Below, piece after piece: positions 23,243 through 32,900 of a stretch of 42,326 nucleotides of DNA. The DNA is from a virus. The position numbers and the translations under genes were made by a program. The stretch is from IMG/VR virus record IMGVR_UViG_3300035698_005633, positions 1 through 42,326 of that record; one strand, written 5' to 3'. A model generated the notes under the pieces. That model was not told the origin of the DNA. It worked only from the letters and a program-made list of their open reading frames with translations, and did no database searches. How positions within the stretch are numbered: the first letter of the stretch is position 1; each line of letters begins with the position of its first letter.

Positions 23243-23949
23243 TGGAAGATATTGATAAACATCATAATAGAATAAAAAACAATATTGGTGCTGATGTCAT
23301 GGGTATTGTTTCTGAATTTATGGATAATCATAATGAGGAAGATTCTTTAGATGATAGATATGTTGGTGAGGTTATTAATAATGCTGATCCTGAAAAACTA
23401 GGTCGTTGTAGAATACGAATTTTTGGTGTTTTTGGTGATGATGTTCCTGATAACAAACTTCCTTGGGCTGTTCCTGACTTTGGGTTTGTGGGTAGTAATA
23501 AAGGGTCATTTATAGTGCCAACAGAGGGTACATTGGTTAATATATATTTTGATCGTGGTGAGATATATTTGCCACACTACACAACCAAAGTTTTAAACAC
23601 AAAACAATTGCCTACTAAAAAAGATGATAACTATCCTGATAATATGATATTTTTTGAAACCGATGATGGCGATAGCTTTGAAATTAACAGATCAACAAGT
23701 ATAGCAACATTTGAACATTCGTCAGGAACAACACTCAAAATATTAAAAGATGGTAGTGTTGATATTAGTAGTGTTGCTAACATAACAACAAATCATAGTG
23801 ACACATTAACGGTTAACGGTAATAGTGTAACTCCTACAGGTATTGGACCATTATGCGCAAAACGTATTTGTCCGTTTGATGGGACACCCCATACAGGAAC
23901 AACATGTAGCTCTATAGGTACGGTTTCTGTTGATGGGGATCTTTTTTAA
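23242..23949 (+). CDS. tail spike OB-fold protein with Cys/His tip (gp5-like, no lysozyme)
   Basis: 235 residues, ATG 23242. The region about 30-110 is the N-terminal OB-fold of gp5/VgrG-type spikes: DDRYVGEVINNADPEKLGRC, then RIRIFGVFGDDVPDNKLPWA, an EGTLVNIYFDRGEIYLPHY strand pair. A short beta-helix follows (EINRSTSIATFEHSSGTTLK, ILKDGSVDISSVANIT). The lysozyme domain found in T4 gp5 is absent; a lysozyme occurs in the next gene instead. The end has Cys205, Cys210, His217 and Cys222 (C-x4-C-x6-H-x4-C) in GPLCAKRICPFDGTPHTG, which suits metal binding at a needle tip, comparable in role to PAAR-type tips. That metal role is inference. Confidence 0.82.
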   Translation: MEDIDKHHNRIKNNIGADVMGIVSEFMDNHNEEDSLDDRYVGEVINNADPEKLGRCRIRIFGVFGDDVPDNKLPWAVPDFGFVGSNKGSFIVPTEGTLVNIYFDRGEIYLPHYTTKVLNTKQLPTKKDDNYPDNMIFFETDDGDSFEINRSTSIATFEHSSGTTLKILKDGSVDISSVANITTNHSDTLTVNGNSVTPTGIGPLCAKRICPFDGTPHTGTTCSSIGTVSVDGDLF

Positions 23950-23962
23950 TTGAGAGGTTATA

Positions 23963-26299
23963 ATGACTCCTGATGAATTTGTATCAACATATAGTGAATA
24001 TGGTATGTCTAAGGAAGGTAAAGTTCTATCTGACTTGGTGTTATCATATATGGTTAAAGAATTTTCGTCAAATATACCAGAATCAGAATCTATAACAGCA
24101 ACCGCAGGTTCTGAGGACGTGTTGTTGTGTTTCGGTAAACTTGGTAGATTGGATAATTATAAAACAAATCTGTGCATACAGCAAGGTATAACAGATTATG
24201 TTGAACAGTACGCATTAATAGAATTACAATCTTTTGGTACCGCATTACCATTGGTACCAGCCCCACCACTCACCCCACCATTAACTATAGATGAATCTTA
24301 TGGTTTAAACCATGTAGGGTCGTTATCGATAAACAATAACGCACTTTTTGCTAAATTGTTCACAACTTTTAGTATCGGTAGATTATTTGGTCATAGTGAA
24401 GAAACAACAGATAAAAATGATAAATCAGTCATACGAGAATTATTTGATAATATTGTTTCGTGGTTGTCATTTAGTATGACAAAAATGACAGCATTAAATG
24501 CTGTTGGGGTTACTAGCTCAGGTTTTGCTAAAGGTACCGCTATGAATGGGTCAGGGTCAATAGAATTTACATCAGAAGATGCTGATATAGATTTAATATT
24601 ATCAAATATGACTACATCATTAATTACTCTTGATGATACTAATGAAGAATATTATGTGGCTAATGGTGTGGATATAGATGATTATTTTGAAATTGTGTGG
24701 AGTATTATATGCACAGGTGTGGTGGTATTTTTAAATAAAAATAAAGTGAGTACTGATGATATTGGGTCTAGTTTTTATGGAGCGAGTGTATATAAATATG
24801 ATGGTATATCTATAGGTAGGGCTATATTTAAAGATACAAAACAGATGCCAGTGGAACTTATACTTTTAGAGATCTTAGGTGTTTCCGTATTAATGCAATT
24901 TTCTTTGGATATTGGGGATATAAATATTCCGATACGGGTACGCGATAAAAATGGGAATCTGAAAACTTTTAATTTTCCTATAGATTTTGGGAAGTTGGGA
25001 CTCAAATTAGCAGAAATTGGTAACAATATAACAGAGTTTATATCTAAGATTACAGATTTTATTGATAAAATAATGGCTGAGATAGAAGAAGTCCTTATGC
25101 GTATTGGGGCTGTTATCGAAGATATAGTTGAATATTTGGAGCAAGCATTAGCAAAAATAATGGAAGTTGTTAATAAAATTTTTGATAAGATCGCTGAGGT
25201 TATAGATAAGGCTCTTAGTGCGTTAAAAGATTTTCTGACGGAATACGCTGTGAGGGTTGCTAGAAAAATTGAGGTAGCAGCACTAAAACTTGCACCTATT
25301 ACGGCTCCTATAGCTGTACCTTATTATATACTTAAAGATGCTTATAATAATGCTGTTGCTAATATAGCTGTAGCAATAGGCAAGATAGAATATGCAGTTA
25401 ATAATATTGAAGTATTAACATCTATTAATAAAAAAATATCGCTTGTAACAGCACGAATGGAAACGATATTGGATAAAGATTTATATTGTTTTGAAATAGC
25501 GATACCTCCAATCCCATCGGCGTTACCCATACCAAATGTTGGTGATCTTATAACCATCCCACTCCCAGAAGAGGTTGGGGAGCCATCCATACCTTTACCA
25601 AAATCGTCTACTGATCCTATAGTATTTGACTCTGATGGTAATCTTGTTGGAGAATCCCCTGTTGTTGGTACAGCAATACCTTTAACAGTTGATGGATTGA
25701 TGCCACCAACACCATCAATATCAGCACCCCCTATAGATTACACGATAGATGCGGATCAAATCAAATCAAATCACCCAATAACCACTTCAACACAGGTTAT
25801 TGATGGTAATGGGTATAATGCTCCTAGTTCATACACAACAAGCACTGATATGAAAAATCATATAAAAGGTTATGAGTCTTTGAGTTTAAAGATATATATG
25901 GGTCTTGATGGGACGCACGCTAACATAGGATACGGGCACGCTTTGGGTTTATGGGTAGATAGGTTCAAGTTACAGCAAACATGCTCCATAATCGAAGCTA
26001 ATGCGTATTTAGAGCAAGATATAGCGGAGAAGGAGTCTGATGTAAAACGATATGTCAGAAAAAACCTAACTCAAGGTCAATTTGACGCGTTTCTTGATTT
26101 GTGTTATAATGCTGGTGGTGGACGATTTTCTAAATCTACAACATTACAGATATTCAATTCTGGTGATATTTGTGGGTGTGGGGAAATATATAAAAGATGT
26201 TTCGTCACAGGTGGTGGTGTGTTATTGAAAGGTCTTGTTAGAAGACGGGCATCAGGATTTCAATTCTTTTCAAGGGATTGGAGTGTAGGATGTGTTTAA
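23963..26299 (+). CDS. hub-associated protein with C-terminal GH24-like lysozyme domain
   Basis: 778 residues, ATG 23963 behind GAGAGG. Residues 1-340 are a folded domain of unknown type. About 342-480 is a long amphipathic helical region (many Ile-Glu-Lys heptads such as FIDKIMAEIEEVL). A Pro-rich linker follows (about 505-600). The last 150 residues look like a T4-type lysozyme: KGYESLSLKIYMGLDGTHAN then IGYGH (Glu638, Asp649, Asn654, His659), then an LTQGQFDAFLDLCYNAGGG helix and an RRRASGFQFF end. The T4 triad Glu-Asp-Thr is altered: one residue is inserted and Asn654 sits where Thr26 would be. In place it follows the gp5-like spike, so it may supply the cell-wall-cutting activity that T4 has in gp5. 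Confidence 0.75.
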   Translation: MTPDEFVSTYSEYGMSKEGKVLSDLVLSYMVKEFSSNIPESESITATAGSEDVLLCFGKLGRLDNYKTNLCIQQGITDYVEQYALIELQSFGTALPLVPAPPLTPPLTIDESYGLNHVGSLSINNNALFAKLFTTFSIGRLFGHSEETTDKNDKSVIRELFDNIVSWLSFSMTKMTALNAVGVTSSGFAKGTAMNGSGSIEFTSEDADIDLILSNMTTSLITLDDTNEEYYVANGVDIDDYFEIVWSIICTGVVVFLNKNKVSTDDIGSSFYGASVYKYDGISIGRAIFKDTKQMPVELILLEILGVSVLMQFSLDIGDINIPIRVRDKNGNLKTFNFPIDFGKLGLKLAEIGNNITEFISKITDFIDKIMAEIEEVLMRIGAVIEDIVEYLEQALAKIMEVVNKIFDKIAEVIDKALSALKDFLTEYAVRVARKIEVAALKLAPITAPIAVPYYILKDAYNNAVANIAVAIGKIEYAVNNIEVLTSINKKISLVTARMETILDKDLYCFEIAIPPIPSALPIPNVGDLITIPLPEEVGEPSIPLPKSSTDPIVFDSDGNLVGESPVVGTAIPLTVDGLMPPTPSISAPPIDYTIDADQIKSNHPITTSTQVIDGNGYNAPSSYTTSTDMKNHIKGYESLSLKIYMGLDGTHANIGYGHALGLWVDRFKLQQTCSIIEANAYLEQDIAEKESDVKRYVRKNLTQGQFDAFLDLCYNAGGGRFSKSTTLQIFNSGDICGCGEIYKRCFVTGGGVLLKGLVRRRASGFQFFSRDWSVGCV

Positions 26300-26323
26300 T
26301 AATTATAAAAATAGGGGATTATT

Positions 26324-26719
26324 ATGTTTAATACTGAGAATATAAAAAAGTATGCAGATACTTGGGAAATGGATATGTCAACACAAGCACTTAAAACACC
26401 AGAAATTTATAATGAAGATGTTATTAATCAAAGTATAGAAATGATTCTTTCTACCCCACTAGGTAGTAGGTTATTTAATTTGGGTTTTGGTTCTAATTTT
26501 TCATATAGAATATTCGATAATATGAATGAGGGATATCTTGAACAGGTTATTAATGATACCGTTAAGGCTATACAGCGTTGGGAAGATAGAATAGTGATTT
26601 TGGAGGATGATGTTAGACTTACAGCATATCCAGATGATAATGCGTTTCATCTTCTTATCCCATATTTTATGAACGATAGAAATATTCGTGGGGTGTTTTC
26701 AAAAATTATACGGGAATAG
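26324..26719 (+). CDS. gp25: baseplate wedge protein (T4 gp25-like)
   Basis: 131 residues (T4 gp25 is 132), ATG 26324 with TAGGGG. It initiates sheath assembly at the baseplate. The conserved core is SIEMILSTPLGSRLFNLGFG followed by SNFSYRIFDNMNEGYLEQVI, with a later RWEDRIVILEDDVRL strand. This matches the gp25/GPW family pattern of a short strand, a GER-like loop (here LGSRLF), a second strand and a helix, then the R-W-E-x-R signature. It precedes gp6 after a terminator and late promoter. Position and length agree well with T4. Confidence 0.93.
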   Translation: MFNTENIKKYADTWEMDMSTQALKTPEIYNEDVINQSIEMILSTPLGSRLFNLGFGSNFSYRIFDNMNEGYLEQVINDTVKAIQRWEDRIVILEDDVRLTAYPDDNAFHLLIPYFMNDRNIRGVFSKIIRE

Positions 26720-26747
26720 TATGAAAAATTAAATTTATTATTGATTT

Positions 26748-26774
26748 GGGTAGTCGCGAGGCTATCCTTTTTTT
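26748..26774 (+). terminator. intrinsic terminator after gp25
   Basis: GGGTAGTC (26748-26755) pairs with GGCTATCC (26760-26767) through a GCGA tetraloop (GNRA type), two G-U pairs, followed by T to 26774. Confidence 0.86.
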
Positions 26775-26784
26775 ATAAAATTTA

Positions 26785-26792
26785 TATAAATA
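26785..26792 (+). promoter_or_regulatory. T4-type late promoter box TATAAATA
   Basis: Exact TATAAATA ten bases after the gp25 terminator, 43 bases before the GTG start of gp6. The flank is the same as at 6960 and 16027 (AATTTATATAAATA). Confidence 0.77.
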
Positions 26793-26834
26793 TTAGGTGA
26801 AATGAAATAACTAAATTCTAAAGAGGCACATATT

Positions 26835-29800
26835 GTGGCAGAAAATAAATTAAAGTATACCAGTTTAACATATGATACCATACAAAGTGAAGTGTCTGAT
26901 ATTTTAAAATCGGGTGATTATACCAATTTTAATGAATCTTCTATAGCACAAACTCTTATTGAGGTGTTTACTGGTACTACTGACATATTGAATTATTATA
27001 TTAGTAGAAGAGCCGAGGAATGTTTTTTCGATACAGCACAATTAAAGAGTTCTGTTATCAGTTTATCTAGAATGCTTGGGTACGTGCCGAATAGAAAAGA
27101 GCCAGCCCGTGCGACACTTAAAATAAAAATTAAAGGTAATATTGGTGATAACCAAATTCAGATACCATTTTTCTCGAAATTTTCTGTAGCAGGTAATGAC
27201 TTTGTGTTGGTTGATTCAATGACATATAGACTTACAGCATCAGAATATGATAGAATGTATGAGTTGAATGAAGATTTTGAGTTAGAGATAACCACTGGAT
27301 CATTTGCGGGTGTGGACTCATCTGATAGACCTATACAAATAGCTCAGGGTGAAGTTAGAGAAAAAGTTATTTCGGGTCAAAAGAATACACAAGTTAATGC
27401 CCCATTCCAAATTTATAAAATAGAAGATAACGATTTTAGCAATGTATATGGAGAAAATGATTTTTTCAATTATGATGTTACTAGAGTTTATGTCGGTGAA
27501 AATAAAGTTGATGGGTATGGTGATACAGATACAGACGCAGATATAGGTACGACTCAATTTAAAATAGATAGACGTTCTCTTTTGAATTGGGAAAATATGG
27601 TTATATCGGATTTATCTGTATCACAGAGAGTATGCGCGTTAAGATCTACACCAGATGAATTTGTAGAAATATTGTTTGGTGATGGTGATACAACACAAAC
27701 AGCCACATCGAGTGGTCGTGGAGGTTTTGCTAGAAAGGGTGCTTTAACAAGAAAAGATAATGTATATGTTCAATATTTCGCTACTAATGGGGCATCTGCT
27801 AATACCTTTGGTGTTATAGGTGATAAAGTTAATTTTTCTGGCGAAATATATAATGGTAAAAATGAACCTGTAAGTGGTAAAATATCATTTGAATTAACAT
27901 CAAATATTACTGGTGGTAGTGATTTCGAGAGTATCGATTCCATTAAATACTCTGCACCAAAAATATATTATTCGTTAGACAGACTTGTTACTAAAAGAGA
28001 TTATATAGCATATTTAAAGTCACTAACAACACCTGTTAATGTTAAAAATGCTGTGGCTTGGGGTGAACAAGAAGAACGAGATAAAGCGGGATTAAATACT
28101 ATAGGTTTAGTTAAAATGTTTAATGTGGTATTATTTACTGTGGCTAGTAGTTTGTATAGTCATAATAACGATCTTAGTTTATATTGGGCTAAGAGTGGCG
28201 AAGAATTGGAATCAGCATTTTTAGATATAGGTTATAAACCAAACGAATTTCAGCTTCAGGGGTATTTTAATATTTTTGTTGTGCAACAATTGGTTAATCA
28301 ATTAAAGCGATATGACGCAAAATCATATTATAATAATATTGAAGGTGTTCCATTATTAACTATTAATGGGCAAGTTGTTGTTAGCGAAAATGGGCGTGAT
28401 TTGACAAATTACACACAATTGGCTGCTGAGGATGTGTTAATTGCTAACGCTATTAAAGCATTGTTTGTGGAGAATGATACCATGTCAATATCATTTACAT
28501 ACGGATCTGAGATATATGATAATGTCTCGTATCTTACTGATAGTGGTGCTGTTGATATAACAGGTATAAATGCTATGAGTACTAATGGTACAGCATATAT
28601 GGATGCTATTGCGGAGAAAATTAGCAATGCGTTATTATCGTTCAAGGACGTGCGTGGTAATAAAACTGATAATGCAAATTTTGACGAAATGGCGTTTATT
28701 GGGCGATTTGGTATTGAAGCACCTGGTGTTACAACATTAGTCAGATGGAATTTGCTTACGAAAAAATTCGAGATATCATTTAATGATGTGACTATAAATA
28801 CTACAGAAAAATCTCCGTGTTATATAGTTAATACGGGGGCTGACACATTTTTATCAAATATAGGGTTAAGTAGTCTTGGTAATATTGAAAGATATTCAGC
28901 GATTTTACAGAATGGTTTTAATTATAGAATTGCTAATATTGTTAAACAATTAGATACTCGTGCCCAAGTAAATACTAGAAGTATTTATGTTTCTCCAATA
29001 TTACACACATTTAATTTGGCTGGAACTATATTTGTGAAACCATTATATGATAAGGATTCTGTGACCACAGAGATATTTAACGAGATATATGAGTGGCTAG
29101 ATATTAATGCTGATTTTGGTGAATCAATATATTTATCGAATATAACTGAAATAATAGAATCTAATCCGGCGGTTCGTCATACGAATATTAGACTTGAACC
29201 TGCGGATATAACTATTAATGCGCCAACCCCTGATGAAATTGATGCAGGTGTGACGTTACCAAAATATAATAATACTACTAATGAATTTTATAACCCTTAT
29301 ATGAGTAATAGTGGGGTTTTAGTTGTTAACGATATGGGTAAACGATACGGTTCGCAGTTAATGACGGTGTTTGCTGAGGGGTTAGACTTATATTTTGCTA
29401 AGAAAACTTATATTAAAAGTGATAATACTCGATATTTTTATTCATCTAAAAATAATGTGGATGATATTACTCACAGAGAAGTATTAGAATCAGATATATA
29501 TGATATAAATAATTATGTGAACGAACGAACGTTCTATACAGATTTTGCGTATGAAATGTATAACACTATATACGAATTAGCTAGAGAGCAGAATGATGGG
29601 ACAACTATATATAATAGTGGTGATGCAGTGCCCGATAAGGTGGGAGATAATTTAGATCCTCATTGGGGGAAATTTTTAGGCACTCTTGGTGGCACAGAAA
29701 CAGCGTATAATTCGGATAATATAAAATATAATGTTGTTGATTCAGATTTTGCTAAAACTATGAATGCTATACATAAAGATTTAAGTTACATAATTATGAC

Positions 29801-29951
29801 TAACATGTTAGATAGTTATGGCAATATAGTTCACGAATATGACACGAAAGGTAATTATGTTAGAGGTGGCTATAGTTTAGAGTCAGAAATTGTTCAAATA
29901 GATTTAGAAAATTCTAAAATGAAAAATGTTCTGTCAATAGAATACAAATAA
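26835..29951 (+). CDS. gp6: baseplate wedge protein (T4 gp6 / baseplate J-like)
   Basis: 1038 residues from GTG 26835 (no ATG nearby, AGAGG spaced 8 bases), a rare start in this window. The N-terminus (KLKYTSLTYDTIQSEVSDIL, then FNESSIAQTLIEVFTGTTDI, LNYYISRRAEECFFDTAQLK) follows the gp6 helical head of the baseplate J/gp47 superfamily. Later signs are RMLGYVPNRKEPARATLKI, then a YYSLDRLVTKRDYIAYLKSL strand-helix, and NAVAWGEQEERD. A long central to C-terminal part has beta-rich segments such as RSIYVSPILHTFNLAGTIF. T4 gp6 is 660 aa, so the extra 380 residues are an elaboration of the wedge seen in other large members. gp6 dimers form the wedge ring that opens with sheath contraction. Confidence 0.9.
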   Translation: MAENKLKYTSLTYDTIQSEVSDILKSGDYTNFNESSIAQTLIEVFTGTTDILNYYISRRAEECFFDTAQLKSSVISLSRMLGYVPNRKEPARATLKIKIKGNIGDNQIQIPFFSKFSVAGNDFVLVDSMTYRLTASEYDRMYELNEDFELEITTGSFAGVDSSDRPIQIAQGEVREKVISGQKNTQVNAPFQIYKIEDNDFSNVYGENDFFNYDVTRVYVGENKVDGYGDTDTDADIGTTQFKIDRRSLLNWENMVISDLSVSQRVCALRSTPDEFVEILFGDGDTTQTATSSGRGGFARKGALTRKDNVYVQYFATNGASANTFGVIGDKVNFSGEIYNGKNEPVSGKISFELTSNITGGSDFESIDSIKYSAPKIYYSLDRLVTKRDYIAYLKSLTTPVNVKNAVAWGEQEERDKAGLNTIGLVKMFNVVLFTVASSLYSHNNDLSLYWAKSGEELESAFLDIGYKPNEFQLQGYFNIFVVQQLVNQLKRYDAKSYYNNIEGVPLLTINGQVVVSENGRDLTNYTQLAAEDVLIANAIKALFVENDTMSISFTYGSEIYDNVSYLTDSGAVDITGINAMSTNGTAYMDAIAEKISNALLSFKDVRGNKTDNANFDEMAFIGRFGIEAPGVTTLVRWNLLTKKFEISFNDVTINTTEKSPCYIVNTGADTFLSNIGLSSLGNIERYSAILQNGFNYRIANIVKQLDTRAQVNTRSIYVSPILHTFNLAGTIFVKPLYDKDSVTTEIFNEIYEWLDINADFGESIYLSNITEIIESNPAVRHTNIRLEPADITINAPTPDEIDAGVTLPKYNNTTNEFYNPYMSNSGVLVVNDMGKRYGSQLMTVFAEGLDLYFAKKTYIKSDNTRYFYSSKNNVDDITHREVLESDIYDINNYVNERTFYTDFAYEMYNTIYELAREQNDGTTIYNSGDAVPDKVGDNLDPHWGKFLGTLGGTETAYNSDNIKYNVVDSDFAKTMNAIHKDLSYIIMTNMLDSYGNIVHEYDTKGNYVRGGYSLESEIVQIDLENSKMKNVLSIEYK

Positions 29952-29966
29952 GGATATAATGATATT

Positions 29967-32900
29967 ATGGCTATAATAACAACAGATACTAATTATGGAT
30001 CTATCCGTGGACGCAGACTTGACTTTCCATCAGAGGCTTCAGAAATGTATGAATCTATCGTGGTTGGGGATACATTCATAGTTAAAGTGTATGATGGGTA
30101 TGAGAACTATCTAGCTACTTCCGAGTTTACTATGACCGAAAAATACCTTGGGTACAATATGTATGGTACTTGGTCAGTACCGATCCCCTCAGCATCTAGG
30201 AAATTCTTTCCTTATGAAATGATTGAGGTTGGCGTTGTTGTTGCTGATGAATATGTGGATTATGATGAAATTTATGTTGATTTAGATAATGATAATATGT
30301 CGTCAGTTAATTTGGATATTAATGGTGCGCCTATTTGTAGTAGTACAGCACCAATACCTACTGCTGGTACTAGGGCTAATCCTATATCATTTTTAGATCT
30401 CAGAAAATATGTTCAATTCCGATTAACTAATGTTGTTGGTGATACTAAAACATTTTATATAAAGGGTGATGTCGATAGAGAGTTAACCGAGGATTTTGTT
30501 GCGGGTAACGATAATTTATCATTATTTGCTTTTATGAATACTCGTTCAGCTCATAATAAATTTTCGGTCAATATAAAGAGTTGGACACCAAACGAAACAT
30601 ATATCATAAAACCTGTGATACATTTTATTTACAACGATCCTTATAATACTACTGATTATGATAATAAGGGTTTGGCTATACGTATTGATAATGTTAATTT
30701 GTATATCGAGAATGCTACAATAGAGGGTGCCACCTTCAAATTTGGCACCACAATAAGCCCTGTGACTAAAGATTTCGATTGTATAGAATTTATTGGTCCA
30801 AATATTGATGATATTAATTCTGAATTTGATGTCGAAAATCTTGATAGAACATCCCTACATTTATATAATTGTAGATTATTATCTAAAGGAACAGCACTAA
30901 GATACGTTAAGGACAACATGGCATCTTATAATCGTGTAGATAGTGTATCATATTTTTTCCACGATATACATAATGTTAAAATAGAATATTCTATATTATA
31001 TGCGTATGTGTCTAGTGTGATTTTTAACGCGTATAATTTATTATATACGAAGTTGCAGAATATTTATGGTAATTATGTGCATCTATACCGAGAATATTGG
31101 GCTAATAACATATTTCACGATAGCACTATATTTTTAAATATAGATAAATGTAAAAAAAGTGCTCCGTGGATTGGTGGGGATAAAATTTATGATACAGGAA
31201 CTAATAATGTTTATAGCGGCTTAGATTATTATTATAGTCGTAATGGTCGTAACACTCAAAACATGAATTCATCAAGTTATACGGTACAAGGGGAAAATTC
31301 TCAATACGGATTCTCAATACCATCAATAAGTTGGTCCGACATTAGTGCTGTACCAAGCACTGATTTTGATTATATTGATCCTGTTAAGGGGTGGAACCTC
31401 ATAACGTTAAAGGGTGGGGGTGCTAATACAACCCCTCCGATAGTAATAGATGATACAACAGAATCTTTATATAATATTTGTTTTGGTGGGCGTAGAGATG
31501 GTATCGGAGCATTATATTTTGGTGAAATGCCTATACCTACTATTGAGGCAACAGATTATATCCCAATTATTGGGGATATAGTTACGATGAATATACAAAA
31601 TTTGTCGTCGTTCGTTGCTGCATACACCCCGTCAAAATATATATGGAATACTAGTATAGATGGTAGGATTACAACTATAGATATTTATCAATATGAAGTG
31701 TTGGAGTCTGGCAGTAATACTGTTACACATACAATATATTCTAAGAATAGTTGGTATGGTAGACAAGCTACATTAGAACTGCGTGTTGATGTGGTGATAA
31801 TTATAACGGCTGGTCCTACATCGGGTACGCCTGCATCAATTGATGTATCTTTATTGGATGCTGTGAATAAAACATTATTACTGAATAATAGTATAGAAGT
31901 ATTTACACCGTTTGTGGTTAGGGTTGAGAATAACTCCGTGACAAAAACAAATTTGTTAGGGACAGGTATTGTTGATTTTGGTGGCGATAGTAGCAGTATT
32001 ATGGAATTAGTAACAAAAACGGTTGACATCGAACATACGTATAATAAAGTGGGTCCGCAGTTAGTTGAGGCTAAAGCTAATGTTATTGATGGGTCTATTG
32101 TATACGATTATGAGCAAGTAACTGTTGTAGATTTGACACCTAATGTGTATTATGTTGATGTTGATGAAGTTTATGAGGGCAGTAAAACATTAAAATTATC
32201 TTATGGTATTATTGAAGATTTTGAAGATTTTGGTATAAATGTTAATTTTGATAATGCATTTAAAAATAATTATTCTATCGTTAATATGTGGAAAGATAAT
32301 GTTGCTACAGGCACGGTTAAAGCTAAATTAATACCCACAACAATAAAAAAGGGTGAGTTTGATATAGAATTTTCTTTAGTTAGAAGCGAAATAAGTGATA
32401 TGCCTAAATTTTATGTCGATGTTGATGGAACCGAATCGTGTATTACTTGGGATTATTTATCTGATGTTATAAATATACTTGCTAATGGTGTCCCTAAAGT
32501 GAATTTTAATTACGGTAATCATATAAAAGATTTGAATTGTAATACATCTTTAAATACTATACATATAAAAATATTTTACGATAATACGGTTAGTATTGTT
32601 GTGGCTGATGATGAGTCTCAGACAACAGTTAGTGGGAATTTTGTATACCAATATAAAAAATCCCTTGATGGTGAATGGGTAACATTTTACACCCAAACAG
32701 TTAGTAAAGTGTCAACAGGGTTGATTAATTCTGCTATTGAATCTAATTTATTATTTTTTGATGTGATAACTTTATATGTTATGAGCACTACTAATACAGG
32801 ATTTGGGTATATATATATACAGGCTGATGTTATTGGTAGCGGGACATTAATTCCAAATGGTGGTACTGAATATCCATATACATATAATGAATTGGTTGAT

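Noticed and set aside
24791-24798. TATAAATA inside the lysozyme-hub gene, and others at 7751, 23023, 24919 and 29504
   Set aside because: They lie inside genes and are expected by chance in AT-rich DNA; no gene starts at the usual distance.
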